From: Candidatus Bathyarchaeota archaeon
GTDB lineage: Archaea > Thermoproteota > Bathyarchaeia > TCS64
Length of the DNA stretch: 7,973 nucleotides
Reading direction: 5' to 3'
Assembly: GCA_016934355.1 (NCBI GenBank)
Contig: JAFGTA010000136.1
Location: forward strand, 1 to 7,973
Below are positions 1 to 5,381 of this stretch, piece after piece (within the stretch, counting starts at the first letter, position 1; every line of letters begins with the position of its first letter). The notes beneath the pieces were generated by a model that had not been told where the DNA came from, did not search any database, and saw only the letters and a list, made by a program, of their open reading frames with translations. The position numbers were made by a program, and so were the translations under genes.

Positions 1-67
1 AGAATACTCCGTGAAAACCCGTCAACATAGGAAAAACGCGTGTAACGGGGCTCTACTGCTAACCGGG

Positions 68-349
68 TTAAGGATCGTCCTTCTCCGCCTCATCGAGGGG
101 CTCCCTCAGCCCCTCCCGGGCTTCCCTCGCTTTTCCGAGGGTCTCCTCCCATCCCTGCCTCGCCCTGTCTCCCAGCGTGCTCCCGTTCTCTCCGAGCCGC
201 CTCACCGCCGCGTCCGTATACTTCTTCAGGCCGCCGAGGTTGCCCCTGAGCCTGGTGGACGCCCTCGCCCCCGCCTCCTTGAGTTCACCAAGCCTTCTTC
301 GAGCCTCCTCGTCTAGCTTTTCTAGCGTCAGTCTCTGTCTTTCAGTCAT
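68..349 (-). CDS. Small charged helical protein, unknown function
   Basis: This is a 93-residue protein that I do not recognise. It is very rich in Arg, Lys, Glu and Asp, has no cysteine, no signal peptide and no membrane segment, and reads as almost continuous amphipathic helix up to an acidic tail (EAEKDDP). A short motif recurs: RRLGE at residues 18-22 and again at 50-54. That pattern resembles apolipoprotein-like or coiled-coil proteins, but this is composition and not homology. The ATG start is preceded by GGAG about 11 bases upstream and an AT-rich TAATATT element at about -37 to -31, and a T5 run lies about 32 bases past the stop. It lies 196 bases beyond ilvC on the same strand, and a separate TATA-like box in the gap suggests it is transcribed independently. 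It could be a spurious ORF in GC-rich DNA; the start signals argue mildly against that. Confidence 0.55.
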   Translation of the reverse strand: MTERQRLTLEKLDEEARRRLGELKEAGARASTRLRGNLGGLKKYTDAAVRRLGENGSTLGDRARQGWEETLGKAREAREGLREPLDEAEKDDP

Positions 350-377
350 TTTGATCGCTGCTCCGGTAACATTCGGC

Positions 378-390
378 TGAATATTAGCAT
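378..390 (-). promoter_or_regulatory. Candidate promoter of the small charged protein gene
   Basis: Read on the minus strand, GCTAATATTCAG contains TAATATT (380-386), 31-37 bases before the ATG at 349. This spacing suits an archaeal TATA box serving a short-leader transcript. The call is weak: it rests on AT content and distance only, and a better TATA-like match lies further upstream at 517-525. Confidence 0.3.
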
Positions 391-424
391 AGTCGAACGG
401 GGCTCTGGACGACGGCTACGTAGT

Positions 425-460
425 CTAGGACGCTTACTGAGCTGGGTACCAGGCGTCTAG
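425..460. other. Bulged hairpin in the ilvC to small-gene gap
   Basis: The 3' arm CCAGGCGTCTAG (449-460, plus strand) pairs with three separated blocks on the 5' side: CTAG (425-428), ACGC (430-433) and CTGG (442-445), leaving a one-base bulge, an eight-base bulge and a GTA loop. GGGTACC at 444-450 can instead pair with GGTACCC at 485-491, and GCCCAAG occurs twice (460-466 and 480-486), so two alternative folds exist. The remainder of 350-545 holds no convincing gene. Confidence 0.4.
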
Positions 461-514
461 CCCAAGCATATAGAGTTCAGCCCAAGGTACCCCCCTCGGC
501 TCCATGGAATTGAG

Positions 515-526
515 AATATTATAAAG
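515..526 (-). promoter_or_regulatory. TATA-like box downstream of ilvC
   Basis: On the minus strand CTTTATAATATT is one of the best archaeal TATA-box matches in the window. Transcription would start near 490-495 and run through the structured 425-491 segment towards the small gene at 349, giving a leader of roughly 140 bases or a separate small RNA. A T5 run (532-536, minus-strand reading) between the ilvC stop and this box could end the ilv transcript. Confidence 0.4.
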
Positions 527-545
527 AGGTGAAAAATGGGTGGGG

Positions 546-1541
546 TTACTTCTCCAAGCCGCTCATCTTGCGTACCTGTCTCCCGACTTTCTCGAGCTCC
601 AGGCCGTCGCACTCCGCCATGAGCTCCTCGAACTTCTTGGCGCCCGCTTTGGACTCGGCTATCCACGCCTTGGCGAAGCTTCCGTCCCTTATCTTCTTCA
701 GCGCCTCCCTCATGTTGTCCTCGACGTGGTCGTCGACTATCATGGGGCCGACGACGAAGCCGCCCCACTTGGCGGTGTCGCTCACAGCCCTGTACATGCC
801 CCCGAGGCCGCTCTTGTAGATGAGGTCCACAATGAGCTTCAGCTCGTTACATACCTCGAAGTACGCCAGCTCAGGCGGGTAACCCGCCTCGGTTAGCACC
901 TTGAAGCCCCGCCTTATCAGCTGGTCGACGCCTCCGCAGAGCACAGCCTGCTCGCCGAAGAGGTCTGACTCGGTCTCGTTCTTGTACGTGGTCTCGATGA
1001 CCCCCGCCCTACCCGAGCCCAGCGCCTTGGCGATGGCCAGCGCCTTCTTCAGCGCCTTCCCCGACGCGTCCTGATGCACCGCCACGAGAGACGGCACACC
1101 GAAGCCCGCCTCGTACTGGCGCCTCATCTCCGGGCCGGGGCTCTTGGGCGCCACCATGATGACGTCCACGTCCTTCGGCGGCTTGACCTCACCGAAGTGG
1201 ATGTTGAAGCCGTGGGCGAACTGCAGCGCCTTGCCCTTCTTCATGGCGAGGCCCACCTCCTCCCTGTAGACCATGGGCTGAGCCATGTCCGGGATAAGCA
1301 TCAGCACGACGTCGCCCTTCTCGGCGGCCTCCAGCACCGTCACGGGCTTGAAGCCGTCCTCCGTTGCCTTAGCCCAGCTCTTGCCGCCTGGCCGGAGGCC
1401 CACCACCACGTCTACTCCGCTGTCCCTCATGTTGAGGGCCTGCGCTCTTCCCTGGCTTCCGTAGCCGATGACGGCCACGGTCTTGCCCTTCAGAACAGAA
1501 TCGTCTATGTCCTTGTCGTGATACACTTTCACCATTTTCAT
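546..1541 (-). CDS. ilvC: Ketol-acid reductoisomerase, class I
   Basis: This enzyme converts 2-acetolactate or 2-aceto-2-hydroxybutyrate to the dihydroxy acid by Mg-dependent isomerisation and NAD(P)H reduction, the second shared step of valine and isoleucine synthesis. The 331-residue length is normal for class I. The N-terminal Rossmann domain carries GYGSQG (26-31). The cofactor loop R50-PGGK-S55 ends in serine, which in this family favours NADPH (inference). The catalytic His is in AHGFN (H110). Metal ligands fit D193 and E197 in DLFGE, then E229 and E233; S254 lies in VSDTAKWGG. The ATG shares the sequence ATGA with the ilvN stop, and GGTGA lies immediately upstream, so translation is probably coupled. 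It is the last gene of ilvB-ilvN-ilvC. All key residues are present. Confidence 0.97.
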   Translation of the reverse strand: MKMVKVYHDKDIDDSVLKGKTVAVIGYGSQGRAQALNMRDSGVDVVVGLRPGGKSWAKATEDGFKPVTVLEAAEKGDVVLMLIPDMAQPMVYREEVGLAMKKGKALQFAHGFNIHFGEVKPPKDVDVIMVAPKSPGPEMRRQYEAGFGVPSLVAVHQDASGKALKKALAIAKALGSGRAGVIETTYKNETESDLFGEQAVLCGGVDQLIRRGFKVLTEAGYPPELAYFEVCNELKLIVDLIYKSGLGGMYRAVSDTAKWGGFVVGPMIVDDHVEDNMREALKKIRDGSFAKAWIAESKAGAKKFEELMAECDGLELEKVGRQVRKMSGLEK

Positions 1542-2032
1542 TCACCTAGCATGAGCCGCCCTTTCTCTATGGCGGTAACCCCCGTCCGTGACATCTCCAC
1601 GATGCCTATGCTCCTGACGAAGCCCAGGAACTGGTCCAGCTCCTCCGGCTCACCCGTCACCTCGGCGATGATGGTCTCGTCGTCGATGTCCAGAATGAGC
1701 CCGTGCTGGTTGTTAATGGTTCTCAACGCGTCCTCCCTGGCCATGGGGTCGTTGGTCTCCAGCTTCACAAGCAGCATCTCGCGGCGAACCGTCCTCAGCG
1801 GGTCCAGCCGCTTCACCTTGATGACCTCGACCATCTTGTCCAGCTGGTCGATGAGGTTATGCAGCGTCTTCGCGTCGGCGTCCACGGTGATGGTCATCCT
1901 GCTGTAGCCGCTGTCCTCCAGGGCGCCGACGGTGATGCTGTCGATGTTGAATCCGCGGCGCCTGAACAGGTTGCTAACGTTGAACAGGACTCCCGGCTGG
2001 TTCTCCACCAGGAAGCTCACCGTGTTAAGCAC
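1538..2032 (-). CDS. ilvN: Acetolactate synthase small (regulatory) subunit
   Basis: The regulatory subunit of acetolactate synthase activates the large subunit and gives feedback inhibition by branched-chain amino acids. It has 164 residues, typical of IlvH/IlvN: an N-terminal ACT domain (about 3-77) with NQPGVL (11-16) and GFNIDSITVG (27-36), then the C-terminal domain of this family. Gly14 and Asn29 fall at the same numbers as the valine-site residues I recall from E. coli IlvH, so valine binding is probably kept (inference). The start is GTG, overlapping the ilvB TAG by one base (TAGTG), and the stop overlaps the ilvC ATG (ATGA). This continuous overlap suggests coupled translation and fixed stoichiometry. 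The symbol ilvH would be equally valid. Confidence 0.95.
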   Translation of the reverse strand: MLNTVSFLVENQPGVLFNVSNLFRRRGFNIDSITVGALEDSGYSRMTITVDADAKTLHNLIDQLDKMVEVIKVKRLDPLRTVRREMLLVKLETNDPMAREDALRTINNQHGLILDIDDETIIAEVTGEPEELDQFLGFVRSIGIVEMSRTGVTAIEKGRLMLGE

Positions 2033-3720
2033 TAGTCTGCCTCCATCAGTGTGTCCTTGAGCCCCATCCCCGGCGGCACCATTGGCAGCACGTTCTCATC
2101 GGGGTCGATGGGCACATCGATCACAGTAGGCACGTCAGCCTTAATACCTCTCCGCACCGCCGCCCTGAAGTCCTTCATAGTCTCCACCCTGACACCCTCG
2201 GCGCCGTAGGCCCCCGCCAGCTTAACGAAGTCGGGGTTGCCTTTGAGCTTGACTGCCGAGTACCGTTTTTCATAGAAGAGGCGCTGCCACTGGGCCACCA
2301 TGCCCAGCACGTTGTTGTTCAGAACCATTACGATGACAGGCAGCTCCTCCTCGACCGCCGTGGCCAGGTTGTTCTCGGTCATCCCGAAGCTGCCGTCGCC
2401 GGCGATGTCCACCACGGGCACCTCCGGCTTCGCCGTCTTGGCTCCTATCGAGGCGGGGAACCCCCACCCCATGGTGCCTAGGCCGCCGCTGGTGTGGAAC
2501 GTCCGCGGATGGTACGCGTCGAAGTGGAGGGCCGCCCACATCTGGTTCTGCCCCACCTCGGTAGTGACTATGGCGTCCCGGGGCAGCTCCTCCCTGAGGG
2601 CCCGTATCACCGCAGGCGCCCGGAGGTAGGGGCCGTTGTGATCGTTCTCGGCGTCGTAGACGCACTTGAACTCCGTGATGCGGTTGCTCCACTCCGGGGC
2701 GGGCTCCTGCTTCCGCAGCATCCGGACCCTGTCCAGCAGGCCACGGAGGGAGAGCTTTGCGTCGCCCACCACCCGCGTGAGGGCGGCGACGTTCTTATCG
2801 ATCTCGCTTCGGTCGATGTCGATATGGATGATCTTCGTGTTTGGGGCGAAGTCCGCAATCTTGCCGGTGGTCCTGTCGCTGAACCTTGACCCCACTACGA
2901 GCAGCACATCCGACTTGGGCACCATCATGTTAGCCTCCATGGTGCCATGCATCCCGCAGAGCCCGAGGCTCAGGGGGTGGTCGTTGGGGAAAGAACCCTT
3001 ACCCATGAGGCTTGTCGTGGTGGGCGCCATCAGCAGCTCGGCCATCTCCACGAGCTCGGGGCTCGCCCCAGACGCTATGACGCCGCCGCCAGCCATTATT
3101 ATCGGCCTCTCGGCCTCGGCGAGGGTCTTGGCCGCCCAGTCTAGCTCGGACGGGTCGGGCGCCGTGTTCAGCCGGTAGCCCCTGAACTCGACGCTTTCCG
3201 GGAACTCGATGTCGCCTTTCTGGTTGGTGCAGTCCTTTGGTATGTCCACGAGGACGGCTCCCTTGCGGCCGGTGTTTGAGATGTGAAACGCTGTCTTCAC
3301 GGCGTAGGGTATCTCCTCCGGTGACCTGACCTGTAGGTTGTACTTGGTGACGCTGGCGCTGACTCCTATGATGTCACACTCCTGAAAGCCGTCGCTGCCT
3401 ATGACGTCCCTGTTCACCTGCCCGGTGAACGCGGCGACGGGGCTTGAGTCGATCTGGGCCGTGGCGAGTCCCGTGACGAGGTTGGTGGCGCCGGGGCCAC
3501 TGGTGGCTAAGCATACTCCGGTCTTGTTGAGGACTCTGGCGTAGCCGTCCGCCATGTGGGCGGCGCCCTGCTCGTGCCGGGCCAGTATGAAGCGCATGTC
3601 GCTGTCCAGCAGCTCGTCGCAGATGGGGATCAGGGCCCCGCCGCTGATGCCGAAGATGTGCTTTACGCCCTCGTGTTCGAGGCTCTTGACGAAGGCTTTG
3701 GACCCCAGCATCTCAGTCAT
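2032..3720 (-). CDS. ilvB: Acetolactate synthase large (catalytic) subunit
   Basis: This thiamine-diphosphate enzyme condenses pyruvate with pyruvate or 2-oxobutyrate, the first common step to valine, leucine and isoleucine. Its 562 residues match the family. Visible landmarks are GISGGA (24-29), the cofactor-activating glutamate in RHEQGAAHMADG (E50), the central domain with VGSRFSDRTTG (276-286), and the ThDP/Mg motif from GDGSFG (441) to NN (469-470). QWQRLFYEKRYS (477-488) is typical of acetolactate synthases rather than other ThDP enzymes. The ATG at 3720 is preceded by GGGAGATG, a fair Shine-Dalgarno match, and its ATGA overlaps the stop of a 25-codon upstream frame. ilvN follows with a one-base overlap. 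A second Met at residue 4 is a possible alternative start. Confidence 0.97.
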   Translation of the reverse strand: MTEMLGSKAFVKSLEHEGVKHIFGISGGALIPICDELLDSDMRFILARHEQGAAHMADGYARVLNKTGVCLATSGPGATNLVTGLATAQIDSSPVAAFTGQVNRDVIGSDGFQECDIIGVSASVTKYNLQVRSPEEIPYAVKTAFHISNTGRKGAVLVDIPKDCTNQKGDIEFPESVEFRGYRLNTAPDPSELDWAAKTLAEAERPIIMAGGGVIASGASPELVEMAELLMAPTTTSLMGKGSFPNDHPLSLGLCGMHGTMEANMMVPKSDVLLVVGSRFSDRTTGKIADFAPNTKIIHIDIDRSEIDKNVAALTRVVGDAKLSLRGLLDRVRMLRKQEPAPEWSNRITEFKCVYDAENDHNGPYLRAPAVIRALREELPRDAIVTTEVGQNQMWAALHFDAYHPRTFHTSGGLGTMGWGFPASIGAKTAKPEVPVVDIAGDGSFGMTENNLATAVEEELPVIVMVLNNNVLGMVAQWQRLFYEKRYSAVKLKGNPDFVKLAGAYGAEGVRVETMKDFRAAVRRGIKADVPTVIDVPIDPDENVLPMVPPGMGLKDTLMEAD

Positions 3721-3794
3721 GTTTGGCCATCTCCCATATGCGCTGCAGTCGGTACCCTGTCTGGGTGCCGGGTTGTTTGGGTTCTCGGACGCAT
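3717..3794 (-). CDS. Putative 25-residue leader ORF upstream of ilvB
   Basis: An ATG at 3794 opens a 25-codon frame whose TGA overlaps the ilvB ATG (ATGA), the same junction found between ilvN and ilvC. The peptide starts MRPRTQTTRHPD and contains five Thr, four Arg, one Val and no Leu or Ile. It is therefore not a classic branched-chain attenuator peptide, although threonine is the isoleucine precursor. The likely ilv TATA box lies about 45-52 bases before this ATG. No strong Shine-Dalgarno precedes it. It could be translated to couple or throttle ilvB translation, or could be a chance frame. The evidence is positional only. Confidence 0.3.
   Translation of the reverse strand: MRPRTQTTRHPDRVPTAAHMGDGQT
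3750..3770 (-). promoter_or_regulatory. Hairpin in the ilvB leader
   Basis: In the minus-strand transcript CGGCACCC pairs with GGGTACCG around the loop AGACA, with one C-A mismatch (3+4 base pairs). The DNA arms are 3750-3757 and 3763-3770. It lies inside the leader ORF, 30-50 bases before the ilvB start. No T-run follows, so it is not an intrinsic terminator. A role in leader folding is possible. Confidence 0.3.
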
Positions 3795-3837
3795 GAAAAC
3801 TGTTTCTTTGCGTGGTTTACTCTTCGGGGTTTACGAC

Positions 3838-3847
3838 TTAATAAAAC
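3838..3847 (-). promoter_or_regulatory. Candidate TATA box of the ilvBNC operon
   Basis: The minus-strand sequence CGTTTTATTAAG supplies an AT-rich box directly next to one copy of a 17-bp repeat, at the position where a BRE would sit. A start about 25 bases downstream would give a leader of roughly 95 bases before ilvB, or about 20 before the leader ORF. A rival box, TTTTTATTAG (minus strand, 3945-3954), would place both repeats inside the leader instead. Confidence 0.35.
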
Positions 3848-3859
3848 GATACCCCATTT
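3843..3859. repeat. 17-bp direct repeat, ilv-proximal copy
   Basis: The sequence is AAAACGATACCCCATTT. It matches the copy at 3885-3901 at 16 of 17 positions, with CGATACCCCATTT identical. It abuts and partly overlaps the candidate ilv TATA box, which is a reasonable place for a regulator site. The motif is not palindromic. Confidence 0.6.
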
Positions 3860-3862
3860 ACT

Positions 3863-3879
3863 CCCCCTCCGCCGGGGGG
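3863..3879. repeat. GC-rich inverted repeat between the two direct repeats
   Basis: CCCCC (3863-3867) and the G-run (3874-3879) can pair around TCCGCC. It separates the two direct repeats and stands out from the AT-rich surroundings. No T-run follows on either strand, so a terminator role is not supported. Confidence 0.35.
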
Positions 3880-3884
3880 CTGAC

Positions 3885-3901
3885 AAAGCGATACCCCATT
3901 T
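3885..3901. repeat. 17-bp direct repeat, distal copy
   Basis: AAAGCGATACCCCATTT begins exactly 42 bp after the first copy, about four helical turns, so both copies face the same side of the DNA. This copy has no TATA-like sequence beside it on the minus strand. It lies about 130-150 bases upstream of the divergent GMC-type gene. Confidence 0.6.
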
Positions 3902-3986
3902 TATTGTCTCCAGTAATATTGGTACCTTGAAGGGTTCAGGGAGCTAATAAAAAGTTTCCTACTTGGAGACCCTGACAGACACCTGA

Positions 3987-4024
3987 TTTTTTATCTCATG
4001 AGTAGTGTTTAGCCAAGTTTTATC
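3987..4024 (+). promoter_or_regulatory. AT-rich promoter candidates for the GMC-type gene
   Basis: Two boxes are plausible: TTTTTTAT (3987-3994), 40-47 bases before an ATG at 4034, and AGTTTTATC (4016-4024), 21-29 bases before the TTG at 4045 or 30-38 before the TTG at 4054. The choice depends on where translation really begins, which is uncertain for this gene. Confidence 0.25.
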
Positions 4025-4044
4025 AGTGCTTAGATGAAGATTCC

Positions 4045-5333
4045 TTGATCTTTTTGACTGGCGTCATAGTAGTCGGGTCTGGTGCCGGTGGAGTGACTGT
4101 CGCGAAGGAGCTAGCCCAGAGTGGGAAAGAGGTGACTGTACTTGAAGCAGGAGCGTACCCGAAGATGGGCACAGAGAGAGGAGCCTTGAGTTTCTACACT
4201 GGAGGCTTCTGGGGCCCAGGAGAGTTCAGCAGAGAGGGCGTGGAGCTGCTACGCACAGAGATGGTGGGGGGGCATCCTGCGTTACCATCGGGAACGGCGT
4301 CAGGGCGCTACAGAAAGAGCTCAGACTCCATGGACTAGACCTCGAGGAAGAGTTTCAGGAGGCGGAGGCGGAACTCAACATTCAGCCCTGCCCCGAGGAG
4401 AACATGGGTCCAAGGACAAGGCTTCTCATGAAGGCCTCCGAGGAGGTGGGCTACGATATGCGGCCGATGCCCAAGTTCATCGATTTCAACCGCTGCGACG
4501 GTTGCGGCAGATGTGAGCTCGGATGCGTGAACGGCGCCAAGTGGACTTCCCGGAACTATGTCGGCGACGCTCTCAGGAACGGTGCCAAACTTGAGATGAA
4601 ACACAGGGTGCTTGAGGTGCTCCATAGGGGTGGAGAGGTGAAAGGCGTCAAGGTTCAGACGCCTGAAGGCGTCAAGGAGTTGGAGTCAGATCTTGTCGTC
4701 TTGGCCGCAGGCGGGATCGGTACGCCCTTGATCCTTCAAAACTCCGGGGTGGAGGCCGGCACACACCTGTTCGCGGACACCTTAATCAACACCTATGGGG
4801 TGGTGGAGGGAGCCCAGTTCGGCCCCGAGCTTGGCATGGCGACCATCGTCGACGAGTTCCACGACTCCGAGGGCTACATACTTTCACCCTTCATGGAGGG
4901 GCCCCTCGACATGCTGACTAACCGCATACCCTTGGGCAGGAGACTACAGTCAAGGAACCTCGGCCGCCTCGTAGGTGTGATGACTAAAATCAAGGACGAG
5001 CCTAACGGCGTGGTGAGAGCCGACGGCGGCATCGAGAAACCTGTTCCCCCGGTAGACGCCGAGAAGATAGAGAGCGGCTACCAGAGGTCCAGGGCGCTTC
5101 TGGAGGCGGCTGGGGCAGATCCGAAGAGCATATTCAGGTCACACATTCGGGCCGGGCATCCGGGAGGCACAGCCGGGATGGGGCGCGTCGTAAACCGGGA
5201 GCAGGAGACCAAGGTATCAGGGCTGTTCGTTAGCGACTGCAGCGCGTTCCCTGAGACGCCGGGGAAGCCCCCTGTCCTCACCATAGCGGCGCTGTCGAAG
5301 CACCTAGCCAAGAGACTGGCCGAGGAACGCTAG
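4045..5333 (+). pseudogene. GMC-type FAD oxidoreductase with 4-Cys motif, frameshifted
   Basis: This is a flavoprotein of the glucose-methanol-choline oxidoreductase family; the substrate is unknown. The first part (4045-4338, TTG start) has the FAD dinucleotide motif GSGAGG (11-16) and a ribose-binding Glu in VLEAG (E34), then runs to a stop after 97 residues. The rest continues in the -1 frame to 5333. Re-reading one G in the seven-G run at 4266-4272 restores a 429-residue protein with the family-typical join MVGGASCVTIGNGVRAL. In that numbering, Cys151, 154, 157 and 161 form C-x2-C-x2-C-x3-C, which could hold an Fe-S cluster. HPGGTAGMG (H372) and a C-terminal PPVLTIAAL complete the FAD and active-site region. 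Beyond the shift the frame is clean and conserved, favouring a sequencing error, a very recent mutation or ribosomal slippage over old decay. TTG at 4054 and an out-of-frame ATG at 4034 are alternative starts. Confidence 0.85.
4266..4272 (+). other. Frameshift site: G7 run in slippery register
   Basis: In the upstream frame the codons are GTG GGG GGG CAT, so the G-run forms G GGG GGG, the X XXY YYZ arrangement of -1 slippage. After slippage the next codon is GCA, giving the family-like sequence. A weak bulged stem could form just downstream: CCTGCGTT (4276-4283) with AACG (4293-4296) and CAGG (4301-4304). A missing base in a homopolymer explains the same data. Confidence 0.6.
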
Positions 5334-5338
5334 CTCGT

Positions 5339-5347
5339 TAACGTTAT
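5339..5347 (+). promoter_or_regulatory. TAACGTTAT element upstream of the DUF169 gene
   Basis: TAACGTTAT begins 43 bases before the DUF169 ATG and just past the GMC stop. The same nine bases recur 41 bases before the thrC ATG. The shared spacing suggests a promoter element (a TATA-box variant) or a common regulator site giving DUF169 its own transcript. Confidence 0.4.
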
Positions 5348-5381
5348 CTAGCCTCTGTACGCACTATTTCTCGGTGCTTTG

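Noticed and set aside
400..500. A tRNA or other known structured RNA in the gap after ilvC
   Set aside because: No T-psi-C loop consensus, no acceptor-stem closure at tRNA length and no C/D box pair could be found.
526..622. A plus-strand start with GAGGTG spaced four bases from ATG at 536
   Set aside because: The signals look good by chance, but the frame closes after 28 codons inside antisense ilvC, and the TATA-like box would lie only about 12 bases upstream of the ATG.
1074..1907. A long plus-strand open frame (277 codons) opposite ilvC and ilvN
   Set aside because: It runs antisense across the join of two clearly conserved genes, its product is rich in His, Leu and Ser with no recognisable domain, and such frames are usual opposite GC-rich coding DNA.
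3717..3794. A classic branched-chain attenuator peptide before ilvB
   Set aside because: The leader frame has no Leu or Ile and a single Val, and its hairpin is not followed by a T-run, so the bacterial ilv/leu attenuation model does not fit.
3843..3901. CRISPR-like repeat and spacer unit
   Set aside because: There are only two copies of 17 bp with a 25-bp interval, no further units and no cas genes; a regulator site is the better reading.
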